A model generated the notes under the pieces. The model saw only the letters and a program-made list of their open reading frames with translations. It ran no database searches and was not told the DNA's origin. Shown one piece after another: positions 1-9,325 of a stretch of 64,000 bases of DNA; positions within the stretch are counted from its first letter, which is position 1; every line of letters starts with the position of its first letter. Source of the stretch: Rhodosorus marinus (Eukaryota > Rhodophyta > Stylonematophyceae > Stylonematales > Stylonemataceae); the NCBI GenBank assembly GCA_029953675.1, contig JAMWBK010000011.1, forward strand, positions 186,001-250,000, in the 5' to 3' direction. Position numbers and translations under genes: made by a program.

Positions 1-952
1 AGGTGATCACCAGGTCGGCTACACGGCGTTCATCATTTTGAAAGTCCGCGACGGGTAAAGGTTTCTCACGTTTGATTTCCAGACCGGCTTGCCGGACTAT
101 AGGCTGAAGTTCCCACTATAACAGGTTCAAGATCCGTGTATGGCGGCGGGTTCGAGCACCTTTCACCGCCGGGCAATTAGCGAGCAGGTGGGCGCCAAAA
201 TCTGCGTTGTCTTCAGTCTGAGAGAAGAGAGGGCACGACGAACCCATCTCGTACGGCCAGGGGGGCTGATGTAAGCCGAGGTATAAGCGCAGTGAAATAC
301 GCACTTCGAAATCCGACAGTGTGAGTGGCGGAAAGGCTGGTACGGTCATGAGCCACTGAGAGCTAATAACCCCTCCAAGAACACGTAGGCGGGCGCGGGC
401 GCGAGAAGATGAGACCATCTGCGCGAGGAGTCGGCCATATGCAGCACGGTGCAAGTCCCAAGAAAGGATATTTTGCAGCGCATCCGTGCGTGCTTTAGCT
501 CGGCTCCCAGCGCGCTGGGAATCATCAGGAGGATCAACTGGAACTTCTTCTTCTGCGGCAACCACTGGGTCAATCTCCCCTAGAACAGGTTCAGGCGCAG
601 GGCGAATCCCCGGGGCGGAGCCTCGAGAGCGGTCAAATACAGCTCGCCAGTCAGGAAGACTAACTAAACCCGCCCACGCTGAGCTCCACACGCGCTGAGA
701 GAACGGCTCCGTCCGCCGGAATGGGTGGGGAAACCCCAACCATAACGATTGGAAGGTGTGAAAAACCGATTCCCCCACGAAACCCCCAAAAAGAGAACTT
801 GTTCCCAACGTTTGCAACCAAAGAAAAACCACCACGACCTCCAAGGGGCGCTAGCAACCCCCAGCACGCACCACACCACTAGAAGATGCGGGGGAAAGGC
901 TGCAGAAAGAAGCGCCTCCCACCGAAGAACACAATTGCGACTCAAAACCACC
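1..952 (-). mobile_element. LINE-A copy with large internal deletion (5' end joined to C-terminal region)
   Basis: On the minus strand the LINE-A 5' segment (704-952) runs into the start of its reading frame and then, near 655-665, jumps straight to a region about 3.4 kb further on in the copy at 4757-9325. The joined halves stay in one frame for 242 codons (844 to 116), until a codon that is Tyr in the other copies becomes a stop at about 116. Visible parts are a Pro/Asp-rich linker and the CX2CX11HX4C zinc-binding motif, with the first Cys pair damaged (CPLF). A 24-bp insertion lies in the 5' segment near 866-890. The copy is cut by the left window edge before its 3' end. It is non-autonomous because no reverse transcriptase is left. 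Confidence 0.8.
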
Positions 953-1061
953 AAAAGCCAGCACCATACACCCTCACGAAACCGAAAACTCTCACTTAAA
1001 TCGAGCAAAAATAAGCGCATGCATTTCGGTGACAGAAAGGCCCCCATGATTTAGGTCACCA

Positions 1062-1535
1062 CGGTGGAGGCACATCATCGGTTAGTGGTGGAGCAAATAC
1101 GGGCGAGGCAGGTCACTCTGGGGGTGACGAAGCTTTTCAGTGGTGTTCAGCCATTCTAGAGAAGTCTGGGAGAGACAAGCCGCATGGATACGGTGAACAG
1201 GGTGGGCCATAGGTAGGAGTGAAAGCTCCGGTGTTGACGGCGTTACGTACCAACTGGAAAACCTGGCGGTGAGCGACGACGTAGACGTGCCCATCAAAGT
1301 GGTCCATGCCAAGAATGCACTGGGCTGCAGCTTGGCAGGCCGAAAAATGTCCCACGAGTGCTGGGCTTTACTCTTCGAGCGGTCTGTTCGGCGCGCGGTT
1401 AAGAGGACAAACCGGAGGAGGTCCTCCTTAGGCAGGTAGATCGTGCCCTCCCATGGTCGAGAAGATGACCCGGTTAGGCCCGGTTGATTGCGGCGGACGA
1501 TTGCCTGCAACTGCAGCTCCGTGACTATCTAGACG
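1062..1535. repeat. Repeat R1, copy a (unidentified, partial)
   Basis: This stretch matches 11607-12050 and 21083-21540 with scattered substitutions, starting at CACCACGGTGRAGGCACA and including the CTAGAGAARTCTGGGAGAGAC block. Open frames exist on both strands, but none has a domain I recognise. In the other two copies R1 continues for about another 500 bp; here it is cut by LINE-C sequence. It may be an internal part of another retroelement. Confidence 0.65.
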
Positions 1536-2010
1536 CCCTGGGTGGTTGCGAAAGAGACCTCGCAGCCAGGGAGAAACTACACTATCTATCAAGCCAAAGC
1601 ACTCAATAATGAGGGGGACGAACCGCCAGCCGCGGATACGCAGGTATGACCCTGAAGAAGCGAGAGCTGAGACTCCCCCCAAACCGCAGGCGATCCAAGT
1701 CGAGGCCGAGCACGAAGGTGAACTCAGAAGGGTGGTATACGAGTCCCAATGTACGTCCCACGAAAGGCTTTTTTGGATTACATCGGCCCTCGAGGGGCCT
1801 GACCCGACCGGGAAACGCCCTCCTCTGCCAGTCTCGACGGCACAGCCACGGCGTCAATATCCTCTGCAGCTTCTACACCACTGTCCAACCTCGACTGGAC
1901 TATGGCAGCGGCAGCACCACGAGATCTGGACAGAGTTGGCCCGGTGATGGTTGAACTTTATCGACATTGTACCAGAGCCAGAAGCGATACTTTGAAAACT
2001 ACGGACTACG
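1536..2010 (-). mobile_element. LINE-C fragment with internal deletion
   Basis: The part at 1536-1622 matches the C-terminal end of the LINE-C endonuclease (compare 25250-25345). From about 1626 it continues with sequence that lies upstream of the zinc motif in LINE-C (compare 17820-18090). The intervening zinc motif and most of the endonuclease are missing. Several frames are broken. The upstream end, around 1900-2000, is shared with 18000-18090. Confidence 0.6.
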
Positions 2011-2689
2011 AACAAACATCGTTGGTACGCATGCAGGACCTTCAAACAGTAGCGTTGGATGAGACGATTGTATCACCTCTTCGGCGAAGCATTTGAACCG
2101 AAGTGAGAGCGAGAACGGTTGCGCAGCGAAGGTAACCGAGAGCTGGAAGGTCGTATCACCCCTTCGGCGAAGAATGCTTCGCCGAAGGGGTGATACAATC
2201 GTCTCATCCCATTTGAACAGAAGTGAGAGCGAGAACGGTTGCGCAGCGAAGGTAACCGAGAGCTGGAAAATCGCACGTTACAAGGAAGCAATAAGGATTG
2301 AGAAACCGAATAAAATTTTTTTTTACTCCAATCGCAAATGAGAGTTTTGGGAGGACTGGACAAATGGCGCTGGAATTCTTTGCTCGATAGCTGCAGCTGT
2401 AGGCGCTTATTACCGACCGGCGCGCGGAGATCAGCGATGTGCGGGTCAGATGAACGAGAGACTATGGCAAGGTAACGCCGAGATTGCACCAGGCGCACTG
2501 CGTGTGGACTAGCTGGAAAATGCACTGGTTTCTGTTTTTTCTTTCGAACGTAACGTGAGACCCGGTAGCCGGGCTACCGTAAGTACTCCCCTAGATGGCG
2601 GTAGAAATAGTGTTACACTGAAGTAGGCAGCTGCCCAGTAAAGCTTACGGCTACCTTAGTCTGGGACACGTATTATATGTTCACAACCC
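2011..2689. repeat. Left part of duplication SD2 with local rearrangement
   Basis: This region is duplicated at about 18090-19200. Relative to that copy it contains an extra ~120-bp unit: the block starting ATTTGAACCGAAGTGAGAG occurs twice (about 2090-2150 and 2211-2268), and a perfect hairpin sits between the two (2153-2196). The reading frames are short and I see no gene. Confidence 0.7.
2153..2196. repeat. Perfect 20-bp-arm hairpin
   Basis: GTATCACCCCTTCGGCGAAG (2153-2172) is followed by AATG and then its exact reverse complement (2177-2196). The flanking ACGATT also reappears inverted, so the structure is the centre of a small inverted duplication with 2058-2093. The duplicate locus at 18181-18215 has only one degenerate arm. 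Confidence 0.9.
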
Positions 2690-3062
2690 CATGACTCTGC
2701 AGGCATTCAAGGCCTTTACCACTGCACAAGTTCTACAGGGAGCTGGACACTGAGACATAGCATGGTCCGGGACGCTCTGGCTACACAACTCAGACAATGG
2801 AGACTGGAGGTGACGCTGGAACCGAGTGGACCCCGCCCAGGCAGCCACCTTCGACCGGACATTTTAGCTCGCCACCTTCGGAACTGGAAGCCGTACGTGG
2901 TCGACGTAAAAGTGAGCTCGCCGCTGTTAAAGACCTACCTATACAAAGCGTCCTGGGAGACAGGGTATTCGGCCCACAAGGCAGGGAAGTCCAAATACCG
3001 GCGATCGGAGGTCATAATGATGACATTTTCGTGATCTTCTTCGTGGCGACGGGGGAGGGCTA
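2690..3062 (+). pseudogene. LINE-D restriction-like endonuclease fragment
   Basis: The translation from 2762 contains RPDILA, then about 13 residues on VVDVKVSS, followed by K and KY residues. This fits the PD...(D/E)xK core of R2/CRE-type restriction-like endonucleases at the C-terminus of site-specific non-LTR elements. It lies close to a canonical RPD motif, unlike LINE-A, where Pro is replaced by Ala. No reverse transcriptase is attached, and the frame ends at 3034 or 3063 depending on which frame is followed. A second, more decayed copy is at 19200-19560. Confidence 0.6.
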
Positions 3063-3655
3063 AGCAAGCTGATGAATCTTTAGAGGAGTTGACACTGCAC
3101 TAGCACCACCCAGCAACACAAGTCAGCGACGCACGCGCAAAACTGAACCGGAGGAAAGGGAATGCACTACTTGCCCCGCAGGCGCGCCCAATTGACGAAG
3201 GGAACTATAACATCGTCCCTCTAGTAGAACATAGCCACACAACCCATTAGGGTTTTTTTAACGCATGGATAGATTGCTTATTCCCTCCTGACGGGCTCCA
3301 ATAGGGAGTCTTTTAGTAAAGCGCTCACGGTTACGTTAGTCTGGTGCTACTCTCGAGAGAGGCTTACCAAACCGCTTTCACCCGACTGTTCACTGGTCCC
3401 CTACTCGACAAAAAAACACCGAGACAAACCACTTAACCACCTCTGTTTCTACAGACAAAACGCCAAATGAACACACCCCGACGGGACTACGATGGTCAAC
3501 TGCACAACTAGCATCCCAGATCCATCTACCCCGTGACTAGGGCTGGTCTCACAGGTTCCAGCCTTTAATTGCGGAAATCTTGGGTATTTGGAAAAGTCAA
3601 GCTTGGAGTGGCAGCGCTAAGGTTTCACCGAACATCCTGAAGAATATCTGGCGCT
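3063..3655 (+). repeat. Decayed retroelement sequence ending in a LINE-B C-terminal fragment
   Basis: This stretch is duplicated at 19561-20160. Its last ~120 bp (about 3535-3655) encode a degenerate form of the LINE-B C-terminus (the FQPFIVESFG...EWLRK...EHPEEYL pattern). It is interrupted at 3656 by the LINE-A foldback; the copy at 20040-20295 continues to the normal LINE-B 3' end. The remainder (3063-3530) holds no gene I can support. Confidence 0.55.
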
Positions 3656-4291
3656 CCACCAAAAGGTGGTTTTGAGTCGCAATTATGTTCTTCGGTGGGA
3701 GGCGCTTCTTTCTGCAGCCTTTCCCCCGCTGGGGGTTGCTAGCGCCCCTTGGAGGTCGTGGTGGTTTTTCTTTGGTTGCAAACGTTGGGAACAAGTTCTC
3801 TTTTTGGGGGTTTCGTGGGGGAATCGGTTTTTCACACCTTCCAATCGTTATGGTTGGGGTTTCCCCACCCCATTCCGGCGGACGGAGCCGTTCTCTCAGC
3901 GCGTGTGGAGCTCAGCGTGGGCGGGTTTAGTACCGCGGCCACCCTCACGGACTGCGCTGACGAGTTGGCCCATGGGATCTGCTCGAAACTGACAAGTCTT
4001 CTTGTGACTGCTTCCAAGGAACACCGCCTGCCCCTGCTGATCGCCTATTTGGGGTTACGGCTCCGTCCGCCGGAATGGGTGGGGAAACCCCAACCATAAC
4101 GATTGGAAGGCGTGAAAAACCGATTCCCCCACGAAACCCCCAAAAAGAGAACTTGTTCCCAACGTTTGCAACCAAAGAAAAACCACCACGACCTCCAAGG
4201 GGCGCTAGCAACCCCCAGCGGGGGAAAGGCTGCAGAAAGAAGCGCCTCCCACCGAAGAACATAATTGCGACTCAAAACCACCTTTTGGTGG
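3656..4291. repeat. Foldback of two LINE-A 5' ends (~235-bp arms)
   Basis: Left arm 3656-3890 and right arm 4058-4291 are near-perfect reverse complements; the only clear difference I see is one C in a C run and a C/T change. The loop of about 167 bp (3891-4057) is LINE-A sequence continuing from the left arm, matching 4768-4930. Each outer end carries a small palindrome, CCACCAAAAGGTGG. A third copy of the arm sequence at 704-952 also precedes LINE-A coding sequence, so the arm is best read as the LINE-A 5' terminus. The near identity of the arms suggests a recent origin or gene conversion. Confidence 0.85.
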
Positions 4292-4756
4292 TTTTTTGCA
4301 ACATACCCCCCCTGGCTTGATCGGGGCTGTCACGCAGAACGACCGTGGTGCCCTAAATCATCGGGACCTTAGCTGTCACCGCTTGTGAAGCCCAACTTAC
4401 CGATGAGCTTGATCGGACGCTTTTCGCTCCACGCCTAGGAGCAGCCTTGCCCCGCAGCTACTGTGTGGCTTCCGTTCATCCCCGATGCCCCTCGCGCTCT
4501 TCTCCTGACGATGCTACTACCCCACCGCGCCTGCTTCAGGTTGCTTTCAAACCCCTTTCCTCGCGCTGGCAGGCTCCGGCACTTAGAAATGCGGTCCTAC
4601 AGACACATAGAGGTACGGACGGCGAAAACTGAGTTCCCTGCCGGGGAAGTGAATTCGTCTTCCTCCGCCGAAGAGCGATCTATCCCGCTAGGCCCCCAGT
4701 CAGCGGCTGTTCACGACTCAGCTTGCCGGCCCCGAGCTCCCGAGCAGTGCACCCGG
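4292..4756. repeat. Repeat R1-associated segment, inverted copy at 20705-21080
   Basis: This stretch matches 20705-21080 in inverted orientation, including the block around CCGAAGAGCGATCTATCC and the block around ATCCCCGATGCCCCTCGCGC. Reading frames in both copies conserve a peptide with the core FIPDAPRALLL, so it may once have been coding. It sits directly upstream of the LINE-A body; the normal LINE-A 5' end is absent here. Confidence 0.6.
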
Positions 4757-7700
4757 CGGACGGAGCCGTTCTCTCAGCGCGCGTGGAGCTCAGCGTGGGC
4801 GGGTTTAGTACCGCGGCCACCTTCACGGACTGCGCTGACGAGTTGGCCCATGGGATCTGCTCGAAACTGACAAGTCTTCTTGTGACTGCTTCCAAGGAAC
4901 ACAGCCTGCCCCTGCTGATCGCCTATTTGGGGCGCTACTCCGCCTCCGCGCCTGCCCCGTACCCCCCGGTTCCCGTCCCCGCGGATCCGCACAGTACAGC
5001 GGGGCCTGCCTCCACCCGACCCGAGCTCGATCGTTTTGACGCCGGCTGGGTTCCTTCGTCGGCCTTGCAAAACCTGGATGCCTCGCAGGCTTCGGTTGTC
5101 GCGCTACACACTCATGCGGCGCGGCTCTCGCGCATACAGGCGAGCCTTTTCGCGCGTTTTCCTCCTCGCGGGGTCCTCCGCACCGCGCTAGAGGCCTTCC
5201 TCTCCACTGAGGCCACCCTGTTGGAAGCCCACCCTGCGTTTGACCTTCTGCCGCCAACTCTTGAGCACCCTTCCTCCCCTCGCCCTGTCTCCGAGCCTCG
5301 TGACACCGACATGGCAGAAGCACCATAGGCCTCTCCGAATCCGCTGGCTCTGGACACCCTCAGTCAAGACTCCGCTGCTGAAAACCCTGTGTCTACTTTC
5401 TTCAGGTCTTTTAGTTCCTTCGTGCGCCCCCCACGTAAGCGTCGTGCGGCTCCTGAGCCTCCCTCCGAGGCACCTCCTCCGGATATTCGATCTGCCTTCC
5501 CGACTGAGGGGAGGCCCGATGCCTGAGTCTTCCTCCTCCGCGAGCGTGTCGCCGGTTACCCCTGTTTACCAGTGACCGCTCAGCCTGGCATGAGCGTGTT
5601 CTCTCGTGCTTTTCGCACCTTGTCGCCTCCTACCCGGACGGTTCCCTTCCCCTTTGTCGTCAGAGCACGGCCGTACGGCTCCCTCGTCGACTTCATAAGC
5701 CCCTAGGATTGGTGTTGGATTTTCTCTGGCAGCAGGTCGCCGCGAACCCTCATTGCTTTCTTCGCTGGGAACTCTTGGTCTTTTTTCCCCGCCTCGTGCT
5801 CACCTCCTCTACCGTCCCCCTCAACCCACATCCTCGCCGGGTCCAACCTCGCCGAAAACTGCAATTGTTCCTTTCCGGCGACTTTGAGGACCTCGAACGT
5901 CTTTATTTCGCTTCTCTCTCTTCCTTTTCTCCTAGTGCTCCCTCAGCTTTTAGGTCTTCTCGACAGAATCGGGCGCGTCACGCGGTGGCAGGCGGTGATC
6001 TGCGGCGGGCAGCCGGGATCCTCCAGCAGCGGCAACCTGTGGTTCCATACTCCGATGATCTTTCTTCACCGCTCCGTTTGCTCTTTCCCTCGAAAGGCCC
6101 CCCTTGGGACTCCTCGTTTGAATCAGTGTTGGAAGAGTACCGCGCCGCGCCACATCCCAGTGCGCCGTTAGTGGTCAATCTGGAGGCGGTGCGTGAGTTG
6201 GTTTATGATGCTCCAAAGGGCGGTTCCCCAGGGCCCTCGGGGCTGCGGGTGGAATATCTCCGTTTCTTAAGTGATGAAGGTTTAAAGGCGTTGGCGTGGG
6301 TGGTCGAAGCGCTTGTGAATGGTGATCCCCTGTGTGAGTGTGCTTGGTTCTTGGTCGGGCATCCGCAGTTGTGTCTGCTTTCGAAGCCCGGTCACACGGC
6401 CTCGAGCCCTGCTATTCGCCCTATTGGCCTGGTTTGCGTAACCCCAGAGTAACGTAACCCCAGACTAACTGCAAATGTTCCTTTCCGGCGACTTTGAGGA
6501 CCTCGAACGTCTTTATTTCGCTTCTTTCTCTTCCTTTTCTCCTAGTGCTCCCTCAGCTTTTAGGTCTTCTCGACAGAATCGGGCGCGTCACGCGGTGGCA
6601 GGCGGTAATCTGCGGCGGGCAGCCGGGATCCTCCAGCAGCGGCAACCTGTGGTTCCATACTCCGATGATCTTTCTTCACCGCTCCGTTTGCTCTTTCCCT
6701 CGGAAGGCTCCCCTTGGGACTCCTCGTTTGAATCAGTGTTGGAAGAGTACCGCGCCGCGCCACATCCCAGTGCGCGGTTAGTGGTCAATCTGGAGGCGGT
6801 GCGTGAGTTGGTTCATGATGCTCCAAAGGGCCGTTCCCCAGGGCCCTCGGGGCTGCGGGTGGAATATCTCCGTTTCTTAAGTGATGAAGGTTTGAAGCGT
6901 TGGCGTGGGTGGTCGAAGCTCTTGTGAATGGTGATCCCCTGTGTGAGTGTGCGTGGTTCTTGGTCGGGCGTTCTCAGTTGTGTCTGCTTTTGAAGCCCAG
7001 CCACACGGCCTCGAGCCCTGCTATTCGCCCTATTGGCCTGGTTGAGGTGGTCCGCAAATTGGCGGCGCGATGGTTAGTGAAAATCCTGGTTCCCGAATCC
7101 CGCCGTTTCTTTGGGCACGTGCAGTTAGACGTGGGCTATCGTGGTGGCTGTGAGTTGTTGTCTGTTTTGCTCCGTTCGGAAATGGCGTACTCCCCAGATT
7201 CTGGGCTCCTCTCTGTAGATTTTACCAATGCGTTCAACCGCGTCTCTCGTCCGGCTCTCATGCACGTGGTGCGCGAAGTCTTCCCTGTAGGTTTTCCCTT
7301 TGTTAGTAGACTTTATTCTCCGCTTGGTCGTGGGGCTACCTATGACACCCTTGGCGCTTCCTCACACACGTTTGCGGCGCGCACAGGGGTACAACAGGGT
7401 GATCCCTTGTCCCCTTTCCTACATGCCTGTGGACTACAACTCGTCTTGCTTTGTCTTCGCTCCGAATTCCCGCAGGTTTGTACGGTTGCATACCACGACG
7501 ACGTGTGCCTCCTGGGGCCCCCTGATACTCCAGCACTCGCTTATGATCGTCTCCGCTCCTTGGCTTCGCGGGTTGACCTGGAGGTTAATCATCAAAAATC
7601 GTTCTACTGGGGAGGTGTAGCTGCACAAGATCAGCAGGTACCTGCGTCGTTTTAGGATATTTGGAGACCGGATGGTTTTGTCCACTTAGGCATCCCCTAC

Positions 7701-9325
7701 GGGTCGCCGTCCTTCGTTGAAGGCGAGTTGCTGCAGCTCCTCGGTAAGCACAGACAGCTGGTTGCAGAGCTTCGACGGCTACCTCCGGGCTTTCTCCAGT
7801 GCTCGTTGTTGCTGTTTCGTTATTGTTGCAGTCAGCGGTTAACCTATTGGCTTCGCTCATTTCCAACTCATTGGGGCCGGTGGTTGGCCACTCGTGCGGA
7901 TGCTGAAAGTTTCCGTGACCTTGGGTATTTTCTCGATGAAGAGCTGAGCGTTCTGCCGCGACCCACCTGTGATGTTGTGCGCGCCCAGGTAGGCCTCCCA
8001 TTGCGATTGGGGGGACTGGGCCTCTGCAATCGTGTTGTGGTCCAACCTGCAGCCGCAGTAGGGGCCTGGGGAACCGCACTTCCCACTTTGAGCAGCTTGG
8101 GTATCTCGAAGTTCCGCAATTTGATGGCGAGCCTCTCGCGGGGTGTCTTGCTTCCCAGCGTACCGGAAAGCGCCCAAGACTTGTTTCTGGAGCTCCAAAC
8201 CGCCCTGAATTCCTGTACTAGTCTCCCCGAAACCGTTCAACCCCGTCTTCCTGACTGGCAAGCTGTATTTGACCGCTCTCGAGGCTCCGCCCCGGGGATT
8301 CGTCCTGCGCCTGAACCTGTTCTAGGGAGATTGACCCAGTGGTTGCCGCAGAAGAAGAAGTTCCAGTTGATCCTCCTGATGATTCCCAGCGCGCTGGGAG
8401 CCGAGCTCAAGCACGCACGGATGCGCTGCAAAATATCCTTTCTTGGGACTTGCACCGTGCTGCATATGGCCGACTCCTCGCGCAGATGGTCTCATCTTCT
8501 CGCGCTCGCGCCCGCCTACGTAGTCTTGGAGGGGTTATTAGCTCTCAGTGGCTCATGACCGTACCAGCCTTTCCGCCACTCACACTGTCGGATTTCGAAG
8601 TGCGTACTTCACTGCGCTTATACCTCGGCTTACATCAGCCCCCTTGGCCGTACGAGATGGGTTTGTCGTGCCCTCTCTGCTCTCAGACTGAAGACAACGC
8701 AGATTTTGGCGCCCACCTGCTCGCTAGTTGCCCGGCGGTGAAAGGTGCTCGAACCCGCCGCCACACACGGATCTTGAACCTGTTATACCGGGAACTTCGG
8801 CCTATAGTCCGGCAAGCCGGTCTGGAAATCGAACGAGAGAAACCTTTACCCGTCGCGGACTTTCAAAATGATGAACGCCGTGTAGCCGACCTGCTGATCA
8901 CCTGTGTGACGACAGCCGCCGTACCACATACGTTGATCTTGCTGTTCCTAACCCTCAAGCTAGTCGTTATCTCCGGGCTGCGGGGGAACGCCGTGGATCT
9001 GCCGCCGCCAGCATGAGACGCCGCAAATAGATCAAATACGCGGGGGCTTTGTCTTCCCCTGGTGTTCGTGCTTCGGCACTAGCACATCGCTTGGTACCCC
9101 TGATCATTGAGTGCTTTGGGTTCATGGACTCTGTTGGTTCTCGCTGGCTTCGGGAGTTGTTCCGCGAACGCCCTGACCGTCTTCAATCGTTGTTTACCCG
9201 CTTAAGTTTCCTGCTGTGGCGCATGAATGCCGCTTTGATGTTGGAGGCGCGAGTACTTCGCCGCGCTTAGTCTTTTTTCCCCTCGGGGTTTTTTTTTTCA
9301 GCCTCCGATTAAACCATTCGTTCGT
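4757..9325 (+). mobile_element. LINE-A, near-complete decayed RLE non-LTR retrotransposon
   Basis: This is the longest copy of the dominant element. The order is: an N-terminal region (4757-5328) with a Pro-rich linker and a basic PRKRRAA patch (about 5432); a reverse-transcriptase N-terminus with SPGPSGLR (about 6225 and 6835); RT motifs VDFTNAFN (about 7219), QQGDPLSPF (about 7392) and YHDD (about 7490); a thumb region; a CX2CX11HX4C zinc motif (about 8670-8735); and an RLE-like C-terminus with VADL, VDLAV and KY residues (8880-9270). It ends with TAG, a T-run/CCCCTCGGGG/T-run hairpin and an ATTCGTTCG tail. It is broken by frameshifts near 5330, 6890, 8330 and 8905, stops at 7653 and about 9027, and an internal 570-bp duplication. 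Confidence 0.9.
6436..6470 (+). repeat. Two 16-bp units at the internal LINE-A duplication junction
   Basis: LINE-A sequence 5861-6435 is repeated at about 6471-7042. Between the two copies lie two tandem units of CGTAACCCCAGASTAA that belong to neither copy. Parts of the same unit occur near 3333 (inverted), 16886, 17403 and 19141 (inverted). Confidence 0.75.

Noticed and set aside
749-1054. 101-codon plus frame antisense to the LINE-A 5' end
   Set aside because: It lies opposite LINE-A sequence and is disrupted in the other copies.
3666-4281. Similar frames on both strands beginning with MVLSRNYVLR
   Set aside because: They are the same LINE-A 5' segment read from the two arms of the foldback, not separate genes.
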